Assembly: GCA_031280955.1 (NCBI GenBank) | Contig: JAITGA010000030.1 | Location: forward strand, 62,001 to 126,000 | Length of the DNA: 64,000 nt | Direction of reading: 5' to 3' | DNA from: Lachnospiraceae bacterium | GTDB lineage: Bacteria > Bacillota > Clostridia > Lachnospirales > Lachnospiraceae | Shown here: in pieces, positions 19,110 to 28,354 of the stretch | Layout: the number at the start of each line of letters is the position of its first letter | Numbering within the stretch: the first letter of the stretch is position 1 | Position numbers and translations under genes: made by a program | Notes under the pieces: generated by a model | What the model saw: the letters and a program-made list of their open reading frames with translations, nothing else | What the model was told of the DNA's origin: nothing | Database searches by the model: none

Positions 19110-19295
19110 GTGAAACATATAAAGACTATCAATAGCGGGGGCTTGACAGAAACCATAAGTATGGGAGGTTGCGGCGAGTGCCAGACATCTTGTCAGTCGG
19201 CTTGCAAGACTTCTTGCACGGTCGGTAATCAAAGCTGTGAGCGGACAAGTAGCGCAAATATGAAGAAAACCAGCGTTCTATATCACGATGACTGA
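19110..19295 (+). CDS. scfA: SCIFF ranthipeptide precursor
   Basis: A 61-residue peptide starting with GTG after AAGGAAGGAG. It carries the SCIFF pattern GCGECQTSCQSACKTSC, with six cysteines at residues 21, 24, 28, 32, 36 and 43, preceded by the conserved MKHIKT leader start. SCIFF peptides are made by almost all Clostridia and are modified by a radical SAM maturase that forms Cys-to-Thr thioether bridges; in the Clostridium thermocellum peptide Cys32 is linked to Thr37, and both positions exist here. The biological role of the product is unsettled. It is unusual in having about 15 residues (SSANMKKTSVLYHDD) after the point where most SCIFF peptides end. Confidence 0.97.
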   Translation: MKHIKTINSGGLTETISMGGCGECQTSCQSACKTSCTVGNQSCERTSSANMKKTSVLYHDD

Positions 19296-19310
19296 GCTAC
19301 GGCGGATGGT

Positions 19311-20789
19311 ATGAGCGCGAACAGCCAAAGGACAAAAACAGCACCTCAGCTTGCTAGTGACGGAGACTTAAACCAAAGGTCATACATGGTACACCAGTTT
19401 ACCGACAGTGGCGAAAACATCGTCCTTGATGTTGAAAGCGGTGCCATTCATGTTGTGAGCGATGTTGCCGGTCGCTTGATTCCATTTGTCCAAAAAGCAC
19501 TTGACGAGGGAAAAGACCCTAATCAAATCAGCGTAACAGCACAGATGTTATCAGCGAACGCACAGAGTAATCATCCGGAGGATGTTACCGAAGCTTGGGG
19601 TGAGATTATCACCCTTTATCGAAGCGGACAGTTATTCAGTAGTGGTATTGCTGCTGATTTGGCAGAAAAAGTAAGTAAAAGAAAGCCGATAGTAAAAGCA
19701 CTTTGCTTAAATGTTACCCATACTTGCAACCTGGCTTGCCGATATTGCTTTGCGGAAAAGGGTAAATATCAAATCAATGTAAATGACAGCGAGCCGAAGC
19801 TGATGAGCGTAGAGACTGCTTGTCGGGCGATAGATTTTCTCGTGGAAAATGCCGAAGACCGTGTCCATTTGGAAATAGATTTCTTCGGTGGTGAGCCGCT
19901 TCTTTCATGGGAAACAATCAAGGAAGCTGTCAGTTATGCGCGGGGGTTGGAAGCTACTCGGGGAAAGGTTTTTCGTTTTACCCTGACCACCAATGGACTG
20001 TTACTCACAGAGGCGATGTTTGATTTCATCAATCGTGAGATGGAAAATGTGATTTTGAGCATTGATGGTCGTCGTGAGATAAATGATGCAATGCGGCCTA
20101 AACCATGCGGCGGCGGTAGTTACGATGATATTATCGACTGTTTCATGAAGTTAGCTGTCAGTCGTGAGCAGAAAAATTATTTTTTGCGGGGTACGTTTAC
20201 ACGTTACAACCTAGATTTCAGCGAAGATGTCCGTCATTTGGCGGATTTGGGTTTTACGCGGATATCACTTGAACCGGTGGTTACGGTGGGTGATGAAGAT
20301 TATACCATCCGTAGTGAGGATGTTCCCGCTATTTGTGATGAATATGATAAACTTGCCGGATTCATCATTGACCGTCACCAAGCAGGGAAGCCGATTGATT
20401 TCTTTCATTTCATGGTTGATCTTGCGGGTGGTCCGTGCTTGACGAAACGGCTGGGCGGGTGTGGGGCAGGTAGTGAGTACTTGGCTGTCACTCCCGGTGG
20501 TAAGCTTTATCCGTGTCATCAGTTTGTGGGGAATACGGCATTTTGCATCGGTAATCTTGATGATGGTATTGTAAATGATACCTTGGGTGATGAGTTTAGG
20601 GCGGTGCATGTTTTTAGTAAGCCTGAGTGTCGTTCATGTTTTGCCCGTTATTATTGTTCCGGCGGTTGTGCTGCCAATTCTTTTCGAACAGGCGGCAGTA
20701 TCTGTGCTTATGACGAAATCGCCTGTGCTTTGGAGCGAAAAAGGGTAGAGAAAGCTCTGGCGTGTGCGGTGATATGTGAGAGAACGTGA
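19311..20789 (+). CDS. scfB: thioether cross-link-forming SCIFF peptide maturase (radical SAM/SPASM)
   Basis: A 492-residue radical SAM enzyme directly downstream of the SCIFF gene. An N-terminal peptide-binding region (VHQFTDSGENIVLDVESGA) precedes the cluster motif CNLACRYC (Cys139, 143, 146) and a C-terminal SPASM region with many cysteines (GGCGAG, LYPCHQF, CRSCFARYYCSGGC) that hold auxiliary clusters. It installs thioether bonds on the SCIFF peptide. The true start may be ATG 19386 (MVHQF), because AAAGG lies just ahead of it and family members usually begin there; the first 25 residues look like extra sequence. The two genes form a complete SCIFF locus, but no exporter or protease is adjacent. 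Confidence 0.96.
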   Translation: MSANSQRTKTAPQLASDGDLNQRSYMVHQFTDSGENIVLDVESGAIHVVSDVAGRLIPFVQKALDEGKDPNQISVTAQMLSANAQSNHPEDVTEAWGEIITLYRSGQLFSSGIAADLAEKVSKRKPIVKALCLNVTHTCNLACRYCFAEKGKYQINVNDSEPKLMSVETACRAIDFLVENAEDRVHLEIDFFGGEPLLSWETIKEAVSYARGLEATRGKVFRFTLTTNGLLLTEAMFDFINREMENVILSIDGRREINDAMRPKPCGGGSYDDIIDCFMKLAVSREQKNYFLRGTFTRYNLDFSEDVRHLADLGFTRISLEPVVTVGDEDYTIRSEDVPAICDEYDKLAGFIIDRHQAGKPIDFFHFMVDLAGGPCLTKRLGGCGAGSEYLAVTPGGKLYPCHQFVGNTAFCIGNLDDGIVNDTLGDEFRAVHVFSKPECRSCFARYYCSGGCAANSFRTGGSICAYDEIACALERKRVEKALACAVICERT

Positions 20790-20819
20790 GAGATTGGGTG
20801 AGAACTGGTGAGAGATTGG

Positions 20820-20967
20820 GTTAGCCTTGTATGATGTATTTGTCGCCCGACCGCTTGCGCTGCGGTGAAAACGTAGCGGTACTAAGGCGGTAGCCGTAGT
20901 GCGGCAAACACCGCCTAAGTGCCGACGTTTTCAACGCTCGGCTTACAAATACAATCATACGGCTAAC
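20820..20967. repeat. 148-bp foldback (MITE-like) element
   Basis: The ends GTTAGCC (20820-20826) and GGCTAAC (20961-20967) are exact inverted repeats. Inside them TATGAT.GTATTTGT pairs with ACAAATACAATCATA, then AAAACGT with ACGTTTT and AGGCGGT with ACCGCCT, so nearly the whole element folds on itself. It could be a miniature transposable element or a large bidirectional terminator between the maturase and secDF. No clear target duplication is seen. The remainder of the 297-base gap holds GTGAGAGATTGGGT repeats before it and an ACTAACAA-rich stretch after it. Confidence 0.7.
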
Positions 20968-21086
20968 AAGGTATATTAACAAAATAAAACAAACAAAGTG
21001 TACCAAAAAACTAACAAAACGCACCAACAGTACTAACAATACATACCAACAAAACTAACAACGCACCACCATGAAAGGACAAGAAA

Positions 21087-23237
21087 GTGACTAAGAGCAA
21101 GGCAATCATTTACCTAATCATCTTTTTCCTCACCGCAGGCTTGGTCGGTTATTCCGCTTTCATCGGCTTTGGAGGCAATGGCGGTTCGATCGAGAACATC
21201 AAGCTGGGGCTTGACCTCGCGGGTGGGGTCAGTATCACTTATCAAGCTGTCGGTGATGAACACCCCAGTGCCGAGGATATGGCTGACACTATTTATAAAA
21301 TGCAAAAGCGGATGGAGAATTACAGCAACGAAGCGATTGTATATAAAGAGGGTAATGACAGAATCAGTATCGAGATACCGGGAGTATCAGATGCCAACGC
21401 TATTTTGGAGGATTTGGGCAAACCGGGATCACTTTTCTTCGTTGACCACAATGGACAGGAAGTACTGCGTGGTACTGATGTCATCAATGCCACGGCGGTT
21501 TTTCAAACCAATCATATGGGAAATACTGAACCGGCAGTAGCCCTTACCATGTCTATGGAGGGAGCACGCAAATTTGCTGAGGCAACGAGACGGGCAGCCC
21601 CGACCCGGGAGATTATCTACATTATTTATGATGATGAAATCGTCAGTGCCCCGTCGGTACAAAGCGAAATCACCAATGGCGAAGCGGTAATCACGGGAAT
21701 GGGAAGCTTCGAGGAAGCCTCGCTTTTGGCATCAACAATCAGAATCGGTGGCTTGCGCCTTGAACTGGAAGAGCTAAGGTCAAATATCGTCGGCGCACAG
21801 TTGGGTGAGGAAGCGATTGCCTCCAGTCTTCGGGCGGCGGCGATTGGATTGGCGATCATTATTATCTTCCTTGTTGTTGTTTATTCTCTGCCGGGAGTAG
21901 CTGCCAGTCTGGCATTACTCCTTTATACCCTGCTGATGGTAGTCTTGTTGTCGGTATGGGAGATTACCTTGACTTTGCCCGGTATTGCCGGGATTATCCT
22001 CTCTATCGGGATGGCGATTGATGCCAATATTATCGTTTTTTCCCGTGTCCGTGAGGAACTTGCTACGGGAAAGACGATACCGTCATCAATACGCTCCGGT
22101 TACAAGAAAGCCTTGTCAGCGGTGGTGGATGTTAATATTACCACTTTGATTGCCGCCGCTGTCCTTTATATGTTGGGAACGGGTCCGATTAGGGGTTTTG
22201 CCTCAACTTTGGCTCTGGGGATATTGCTTTCGATGTTTACCGCCCTCTTCGTGACCAAGTGGCTTACGAATAGCTTCTATGCAATCGGATTTCGTGATAT
22301 GAAACTCTACGGTGAGGCAAAAGAGCGTAAACCGATTGATTTTATCGCCAAAGGGAAGCTTTGCTTTGCTATTTCCGGGGCAATAGTTGCTATCGGGGTG
22401 GTATTCGTTTTCCTCAACCTGAACCGTATTGATGCGCCTTTCAATCTGAGCCTTGAATATGTCGGCGGGACATCGACCAAAGTAGTCTTTAACGATGATT
22501 TGACCCTCGCTGCCATTGATGCCAATGTCATTCCATATATCGAAAACATTACCGGCGATGCCAATGTTCAGACACAAAAGGTGGATTGGACTAATGAGGT
22601 TATCTTCAAAACCCGCACTTTGTCCGCTGAGGAACGAGAGCAAATGAATCAAATGATGGCAGAACAGTTTGCCGTAGATGTAGACTTAATCACCGCAGAG
22701 ACTATCAGTTCGACTATTTCTGCGGAAATGCAGCGTGATGCGGTATTGGCGGTGTTGTTTGCGATGGTAGGCATTACTATCTATATTTGGTTTCGCTTCA
22801 AGGATATCCGCTTCGGGGCGAGTGTCATCTTTGCCCTCCTGCACGATGTGTTGATTGTTCTGACTTTTTATGCGGTGGCAAAAGTGTCGGTGGGTTCAAC
22901 TTTCCTCGCTTGTATGCTGACGATAGTGGGTTATTCAATCAATGCCTCGATAGTAATCTTTGACCGTGTTCGTGAAAATATGGCGGAGATGAAGAAGAAG
23001 GATACCCTCAAAGATATGATGAATAAAAGTATAACCCAGACTCTGGGGCGAAGTGTGTTTACATCGCTTACGACTTTTGTGATGGTCTTTTTCCTTTATC
23101 TGCTCGGTGTTTCTTCGATTAAGGAATTTGCCCTGCCGCTGATGGTCGGGATAGTTTGCGGTACATATTCGTCAATTTGTTTGGCGAGTTCATTCTGGTT
23201 GACATTACGAAAGAATTTTACCCCCAAGGGAGATTGA
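21087..23237 (+). CDS. secDF: fused protein translocase subunit SecDF
   Basis: A 716-residue membrane protein that joins SecD and SecF, which use the proton gradient to pull exported proteins across the membrane after SecYEG. The SecD half has an N-terminal membrane segment, the GLDLAGGVSITY motif (about residue 43), a large external domain and five membrane segments (including GIAGIILSIGMAIDANIIVFSR). The SecF half starts near residue 410, with LEYVGGTSTKVVF and a second five-segment bundle (ALLHDVLIVLTFYAV, GYSINASIVIFDR). Start is GTG after AAAGGA. Fused SecDF is common in Firmicutes. It ends 5 bases before glgA. Confidence 0.97.
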   Translation: MTKSKAIIYLIIFFLTAGLVGYSAFIGFGGNGGSIENIKLGLDLAGGVSITYQAVGDEHPSAEDMADTIYKMQKRMENYSNEAIVYKEGNDRISIEIPGVSDANAILEDLGKPGSLFFVDHNGQEVLRGTDVINATAVFQTNHMGNTEPAVALTMSMEGARKFAEATRRAAPTREIIYIIYDDEIVSAPSVQSEITNGEAVITGMGSFEEASLLASTIRIGGLRLELEELRSNIVGAQLGEEAIASSLRAAAIGLAIIIIFLVVVYSLPGVAASLALLLYTLLMVVLLSVWEITLTLPGIAGIILSIGMAIDANIIVFSRVREELATGKTIPSSIRSGYKKALSAVVDVNITTLIAAAVLYMLGTGPIRGFASTLALGILLSMFTALFVTKWLTNSFYAIGFRDMKLYGEAKERKPIDFIAKGKLCFAISGAIVAIGVVFVFLNLNRIDAPFNLSLEYVGGTSTKVVFNDDLTLAAIDANVIPYIENITGDANVQTQKVDWTNEVIFKTRTLSAEEREQMNQMMAEQFAVDVDLITAETISSTISAEMQRDAVLAVLFAMVGITIYIWFRFKDIRFGASVIFALLHDVLIVLTFYAVAKVSVGSTFLACMLTIVGYSINASIVIFDRVRENMAEMKKKDTLKDMMNKSITQTLGRSVFTSLTTFVMVFFLYLLGVSSIKEFALPLMVGIVCGTYSSICLASSFWLTLRKNFTPKGD

Positions 23238-23242
23238 CTCAC

Positions 23243-24694
23243 ATGAAAAAAATCTTGTTCGTAGCTTCAGAGGGAACACCGTTCATTAAGACAGGCGGAC
23301 TTGCCGATGTTGTGGGGTCGCTGCCGAAGAGTATCGACCGTAGCTACTTTGATGTTAGGGTGATTTTACCCTTATATGCCTGTATGAACCAACCGCTAAA
23401 GGAAATGTTGACTTTTAAGGACAGTTTCTCGATTGATTTTGACTGGCGTGAGGAATATGTTGGTATTTTTGAATGTGAAGCAGATGGGGTGATGTATTAT
23501 TTTATCGACAATGAAAGCCTCTTTGGCGGTATCCATCCTTATGGTCGTGATGGTTTCATGGAAATCAAGAAGTTTGCTTATTTTTCTCTCGCATCGCTTT
23601 ATGCCTTGGAAACAATCGACTTCATCCCCGATATCATCCATTGTCATGACTGGCAGACGGGTCTTGTTCCCGTTTATTTGAAAGAACGCTTCCGCAGTAA
23701 TCCGTTGTTTAATGAAATCAAAACAGTAATGACAATTCATAATCTCAAGTTCCAAGGGCGGTGGAATGTCAGTATGATAAAGGAACTCACCGGTTTGCCT
23801 CCTTACTTTTTCACCCCTGACAAATTGGAAGCATATCATGATGCCAATCTCCTGAAAGGTGGTTTGGTTTTCGCCGATGCGATTACTACTGTCAGCAAGA
23901 CCTATGCCGAGGAGATCAAGACTGATTTTTATGGTGAGGGACTTGACGGGCTTTTGAATGCCCGCAGTAATGACTTGCGAGGGATAGTCAATGGGATAGA
24001 CTATGAGGATTTTGACCCCGAGACGGACACGCATATCGAGTATAACTTCAATGCCCGTAATTTTCGCAAAGAAAAATGGAAGAATAAACGCTCACTGCAA
24101 GCGGAGCTTTCTTTACAGCAAGACGAAAAAATGATGATGATAGGAATTGTCTCCCGCCTGACTGACCAAAAAGGCTTTGACCTCATCAATTATGTGATGG
24201 ATGAGCTATGCCAAGACCATGTTCAGTTGGTTATTTTGGGGACGGGTGAAGAGGAATATGAAAATATGTTCCGTCATTATGCCTGGAAGTATAGTGACAA
24301 GGTTTCTGCCAATCTATATTACTCGGAATCGCTGTCGCACAAAATCTATGCCGCCTGTGATGCCCTGCTGATGCCGTCACTTTTTGAGCCTTGTGGTTTG
24401 TCACAGCTGATGAGCCTGCGTTATGGGACATTGCCGATTGTCCGGGAAACAGGCGGGTTGAAGGATACAGTCGAACCGTATAATGAGATTTACTCTAGGG
24501 GAACCGGTTTCAGTTTTACTAATTACAATGCCCATGAAATGCTGGCAACCGTCCGCTTTGCTGAGCATATTTTTTATGACAGGAAGCGGGAATGGAACAA
24601 AATGGTGGATCGGGCGATGGCAGCTGATTTCTCATGGCAAGCTTCGGCTAGTCTCTATCAGGAAATGTACGATTGGTTATTGGGTGATGTATGA
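23243..24694 (+). CDS. glgA: glycogen synthase (ADP-glucose type, GT5)
   Basis: A 483-residue glycosyltransferase of standard GlgA length that extends alpha-1,4-glucan from ADP-glucose. The start MKKILFVASEGTPFIKTGGLADVVGSLP holds the KTGGL substrate loop at about residue 16; HCHDWQTGLVP and the C-terminal PSLFEPCGLSQLMSLRYGTLPIVRETGGL catalytic block are intact. The ATG at 23243, not the upstream in-frame ATG inside secDF, is the start because it matches the family and has AAGGGAG ahead. No glgC, glgB or glgP is in the window. It overlaps the next gene by 4 bp (ATGA), so the two are translationally coupled. Confidence 0.96.
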   Translation: MKKILFVASEGTPFIKTGGLADVVGSLPKSIDRSYFDVRVILPLYACMNQPLKEMLTFKDSFSIDFDWREEYVGIFECEADGVMYYFIDNESLFGGIHPYGRDGFMEIKKFAYFSLASLYALETIDFIPDIIHCHDWQTGLVPVYLKERFRSNPLFNEIKTVMTIHNLKFQGRWNVSMIKELTGLPPYFFTPDKLEAYHDANLLKGGLVFADAITTVSKTYAEEIKTDFYGEGLDGLLNARSNDLRGIVNGIDYEDFDPETDTHIEYNFNARNFRKEKWKNKRSLQAELSLQQDEKMMMIGIVSRLTDQKGFDLINYVMDELCQDHVQLVILGTGEEEYENMFRHYAWKYSDKVSANLYYSESLSHKIYAACDALLMPSLFEPCGLSQLMSLRYGTLPIVRETGGLKDTVEPYNEIYSRGTGFSFTNYNAHEMLATVRFAEHIFYDRKREWNKMVDRAMAADFSWQASASLYQEMYDWLLGDV

Positions 24695-26331
24695 CCGCAG
24701 CAAAAAAAGACGGTTTCATGGTACAGGCAGGGATTTTGGCGGCAGCAGGAATCCTGAGCCGGATTATCGGACTCCTTTACAACAGCCCGATGACGGCGAT
24801 TATCGGTGACGAGGGTAATGGTTACTATGAATTTGCATACCGTGCCTATACGATCGTTCTTTTGATTTCCACATATAGCATCCCGGCGGCAATATCAAAA
24901 GTCATCGCCTCTCGTTTGGCGGTGGGAGAATACCGCAATGCCCACCGTATCTTCAAAGGGGCAGTTTATTACGCGCTTATTGTCGGTGGTGTAGCAGCTC
25001 TTTTGGTTTTCATCTTCGCTGATTATCTGGTAAATCTGACCGGGGCGGCGACAGTGCTGCGCTTTTTCGCACCGACGATTTTTTTGTCAGGGATATTGGG
25101 TGTCCTGCGCGGATATTTTCAAGCTCATCGGACGATGGCACAAACCTCGATTTCCCAGATTCTGGAACAAATCACCAATGCCTTGGTTAGTATTTTGCTG
25201 GCAATCTGGTTCGTGGGCATGGTTCCCGACCTTGAGACGACCCGCCGTAGTATTTATGGAGCGGCAGGCGGGGCAATCGGTACCGGCTTCGGAGTGGTGA
25301 TGGGGCTTTTGTTTATGTGGGCTATTTATCTTCTCAACAAGAAAACGATAGCCGCAAGGATAGAAAAAGACCGAGGACATGAGGATTTGTCATACCAAAT
25401 GATTTTCAAGATGATATTACTGGTCGTGACCCCATTTATCCTCAGTACTTTTGTTTATAATATCAATGCTTATATCAATCAGACCCTTTTCATTTTCGTA
25501 GGGAGGTTACGAGAACTCAGCGAAGTGGAGATGGCAACTCTTAATAGTGCAATTGGCAAAGCAACGAAGATAGCGACGATTCCAATTGCGATCGCTGCTG
25601 CTTTGTCAACGGCGATTATCCCGGGGATAGCGGGTGATTTCACCCTTAACCGTCTGGATGAATGTCGGGAAAAAGTCGCTAAGGCAGTCAGGGGAGCGAT
25701 GTTCGTAGCGATTCCCGCCGCTGTGGGGATAGCGGTGCTGTCACGCCCGATGATGTTGTTTCTTTACCCGCAGGAAGCAACCCTTGATTTGAGTGTCAAT
25801 TTGCTCATGATTATGTCATTGGGGGTAATATTTTTCTCGCTTGCGACTTTGTCGGCAGCAGTACTGCAAGGAACAGGCAAGATAAACAGCCCTGTCATCA
25901 ATGCTTCCGCCGCTCTTGGTGTGCAAACGGTGGTCTTGGCGGCACTTTTGGTTTATACTGAAATAGGAGTTTATGCGATGGCAATGACAACGGTTTTGTT
26001 TGCCATCCTAACCTGCCTGATGAATGGTTATTCGGTGTTTCACCACTTGGAATACAGCCATGAGTGGCAACGGACGTTTATCAAACCCTTGTTGATAGCA
26101 ATAGTGATGGGGTTGGTAACATATGGAAGCTATAGCGGTATGTATGCCTTGACGAGTATCAATCTTGTTGCTTTGTCGTCAGCGGTAATAACAGGTGTTA
26201 TTGTATACTTCGTTCTCGCTGTCAAATGGCAGGTATTGATGGCAACTGAGCTTAGATGGTTGAAGCGGGGAAAACTGTTGACCGGGTGGGTCAATGAACT
26301 GGAAGCAAAAGAAAAGCAAGGAAACCAGTAA
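24691..26331 (+). CDS. MOP-superfamily flippase (SpoVB/MurJ-like polysaccharide exporter)
   Basis: A 546-residue hydrophobic protein with about 14 membrane segments and the Firmicutes SpoVB/YtgP pattern (AGILAAAGILSRIIGLLYNSPMTAIIG at the start, RGYFQAHRTMAQTSISQILEQ, then VLQGTGKINSPVINA). Homologues flip lipid-linked cell wall or polysaccharide precursors; the YtgP/MurJ type carries lipid II. It could serve peptidoglycan, spore cortex or capsule synthesis, and sequence alone cannot decide. Its start overlaps glgA by 4 bp. The tail (residues 524-546) is variable and contains an in-frame TTGAC-N7-GTCAA palindrome. Confidence 0.88.
   Translation: MTAAKKDGFMVQAGILAAAGILSRIIGLLYNSPMTAIIGDEGNGYYEFAYRAYTIVLLISTYSIPAAISKVIASRLAVGEYRNAHRIFKGAVYYALIVGGVAALLVFIFADYLVNLTGAATVLRFFAPTIFLSGILGVLRGYFQAHRTMAQTSISQILEQITNALVSILLAIWFVGMVPDLETTRRSIYGAAGGAIGTGFGVVMGLLFMWAIYLLNKKTIAARIEKDRGHEDLSYQMIFKMILLVVTPFILSTFVYNINAYINQTLFIFVGRLRELSEVEMATLNSAIGKATKIATIPIAIAAALSTAIIPGIAGDFTLNRLDECREKVAKAVRGAMFVAIPAAVGIAVLSRPMMLFLYPQEATLDLSVNLLMIMSLGVIFFSLATLSAAVLQGTGKINSPVINASAALGVQTVVLAALLVYTEIGVYAMAMTTVLFAILTCLMNGYSVFHHLEYSHEWQRTFIKPLLIAIVMGLVTYGSYSGMYALTSINLVALSSAVITGVIVYFVLAVKWQVLMATELRWLKRGKLLTGWVNELEAKEKQGNQ
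26278..26294. repeat. copy of the TTGAC-N7-GTCAA palindrome (end of the flippase gene)
   Basis: TTGACCGGGTGGGTCAA is followed by TGAA. It is read in frame as L-T-G-W-V-N in the variable C-terminal tail. It is 111 bases from the next copy. Confidence 0.65.
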
Positions 26332-26388
26332 AAACTGAGGACAAAACAGCAGAAATACAGCGGCACGGGAGTGTTGGTGAAGAGAACA

Positions 26389-26405
26389 TTGACTAAGTGA
26401 GTCAA
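26389..26405. repeat. copy of the TTGAC-N7-GTCAA palindrome (intergenic, before rqcH)
   Basis: TTGACTAAGTGAGTCAA: six pairs around AAGTG. It lies 28 bases before the rqcH start and could be part of its leader or an operator. Confidence 0.65.
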
Positions 26406-26433
26406 CATAGAACAAGAAATGAGGATTAAACCA

Positions 26434-28254
26434 ATGGCATTTGATGGAATAACAATTGCCTGTATTGTAAAAGAACTGCGGGAAAATCTGATCGGCGGGC
26501 GGATTGCCAAAATTGCCCAGCCGGAGCGGGATGAGCTTATCTTGACAATCAAAACCAATCCGGCGGCAAATCGGGTTATGAGCCATGACAGCGATGGCAA
26601 AAAGCAAAAACTGCAATCACAGCGACGGCTTTTTATTTCTGCTGATGCTTCGCTGCCGCTAATCTATCTTACAGACAAAAACAAGCCGGGACCGATGACA
26701 GCCCCGGGGTTTTGTATGCTCCTGCGCAAACACCTAAACAGCGGACGGATTATGGACATCAGCCAACCGGGGTTGGAGCGCATCGTCCATATCCATATCA
26801 GTCACAGCAATGAAATGGGGGATCGTGAGGACAAGGTTTTGATAATCGAAATCATGGGCAAACATTCCAATATCATTTTTACCGATGGTCAGGGGACGAT
26901 TATTGATAGTATCAAACATGTGGCACAAAACAAAAGCTCGCTGCGAGAGGTGCTTCCGGGGCGACCTTACTTTGTCCCGGAATCGATTGCCAAGGTGAGT
27001 CCGTTGACAACGATTTTTGCCGAATTTCAAGCCCTGATTACTGCCAAGGCTATCCCGGTCTTTCAAGCCATATATACGAACTATAGCGGTATCTCGCCGA
27101 TAGTGGCGCAAGAAATTTGCTTCGTGGCAGGAATAGATGGCGAAAGGGAGGTTTTGTTAAAAAACGAAGATGACAGCGAAGCTATTTTGGCTTCGCCGCT
27201 GACAGAACTATATGATGCTTTTTCAACGATAATCGGCATCGTCAAAGGTGGTGACTTTCACCCTACAATCTATTTCATAGATAATCAGGCGCGTGGTTTT
27301 GCCGTATTTCCGATGACTATCTATGCTGATATGGCAGCGGTGAGCTATGATTCAGCTTCGGAAATGCTGGAGAAATATTACCAGAGCCGCAATGCTATCG
27401 CCAGAATGAAGCAAAAGTCAGCTGATTTGCGAAAAACAATTCAAACCCTCTTGAAGCGAGAACGCAGTAAGTATGATTTACAAGCAAAACAGGTTGAAGA
27501 CAGCGAGGAAAGAGATCGCTTTCGTATCTATGGCGAACTGTTAAACACATATGGGCATGATACGCCGACAGGGGCAATGAGCATGACGGCAAAAGACCAT
27601 TATAGCGGAGAGGATATCACGATTGCCCTTGATCCGCGTTTGTCCACGGGGGAAAATGCGAAGCGGTACTTTGAAAAATATGCCAAAATGAAGCGGACAG
27701 CAACGGCACTCGCGGAGCAGATGGAAAAAGTAAAGGAGCAAATCGTCCATTTGGAGTCAATTGCGGCGGCAATCGAGATAGCGACTGAGGAGGAAGACCT
27801 CACCGAGATCAAGGAAGAGATGATCGCTTGCGGATATCTGCGCCGCAAAAGCAGCAGTAGCAAAGATAAAGGTAAAAGTAAAAGCCGTCCCCTCCATTTC
27901 ATGAGCAGTGATGGTTTCCATATTCATGTCGGCAAAAATAACTACCAAAATGAAGAAATCACATTCAAACTGGCAAATGGCGGTGATTGGTGGTTTCATG
28001 CCAAGGCGGCGGCAGGGTCGCATGTCATCGTGAGTAGCGGAGGACGTGAGCTTAGCGACCGGACATTTGAGGAAGCGGCGGCTTTGGCGGCTTATTACTC
28101 AAACAATCGTCCCCAGGAAAAAGTAGAAGTCGATTACACCGAACGCAAAAATCTCAAAAAACCAAACGGAGCAATGCCGGGGTATGTGATTTACCATACT
28201 TACTACTCAATGGTAGTTGCTCCTAATCTCAATGGTTTGACACAAATAGATTGA
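26434..28254 (+). CDS. rqcH: Rqc2 homologue RqcH (NFACT-family ribosome quality control factor)
   Basis: A 606-residue NFACT protein that binds stalled 50S-nascent chain complexes and recruits tRNA-Ala to add C-terminal alanine tails marking the chain for degradation. It has the N-terminal NFACT-N domain (MAFDGITIACIVKELRENL, then EIMGKHSNIIF near residue 138), a central helical coiled coil (about 310-470) and the C-terminal NFACT-R domain (GDWWFHAKAAAGSHVIV, VDYTERKNLKKPNGAMPG). Older annotations call this family fibronectin-binding protein. ATG 26434 is chosen over 26419 because the family starts MAFDG and GAGG lies just upstream. Length and motifs are normal. Confidence 0.95.
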   Translation: MAFDGITIACIVKELRENLIGGRIAKIAQPERDELILTIKTNPAANRVMSHDSDGKKQKLQSQRRLFISADASLPLIYLTDKNKPGPMTAPGFCMLLRKHLNSGRIMDISQPGLERIVHIHISHSNEMGDREDKVLIIEIMGKHSNIIFTDGQGTIIDSIKHVAQNKSSLREVLPGRPYFVPESIAKVSPLTTIFAEFQALITAKAIPVFQAIYTNYSGISPIVAQEICFVAGIDGEREVLLKNEDDSEAILASPLTELYDAFSTIIGIVKGGDFHPTIYFIDNQARGFAVFPMTIYADMAAVSYDSASEMLEKYYQSRNAIARMKQKSADLRKTIQTLLKRERSKYDLQAKQVEDSEERDRFRIYGELLNTYGHDTPTGAMSMTAKDHYSGEDITIALDPRLSTGENAKRYFEKYAKMKRTATALAEQMEKVKEQIVHLESIAAAIEIATEEEDLTEIKEEMIACGYLRRKSSSSKDKGKSKSRPLHFMSSDGFHIHVGKNNYQNEEITFKLANGGDWWFHAKAAAGSHVIVSSGGRELSDRTFEEAAALAAYYSNNRPQEKVEVDYTERKNLKKPNGAMPGYVIYHTYYSMVVAPNLNGLTQID

Positions 28255-28272
28255 TTTATACGGTTTCTTTAC

Positions 28273-28300
28273 TTGACAATGACTAAGGAAATGATATACT
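28273..28300 (+). promoter_or_regulatory. promoter of the NlpC/P60 gene
   Basis: TTGACA (28273-28278), a 16-base spacer and TATACT (28295-28300). The predicted leader of about 135 bases contains a 13-bp tandem repeat. Confidence 0.75.
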
Positions 28301-28354
28301 GGGGATAGTATGTAACAATTTCGTAACATTCATGCTCGCAAAGGCTTAATAATA

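Noticed and set aside
20821-21039. 72-codon minus-strand frame after the SCIFF maturase
   Set aside because: It is made of the foldback element and low-complexity DNA.
23396-24034. 212-codon minus-strand frame
   Set aside because: Antisense to glgA, whose catalytic motifs are intact; no independent signals.
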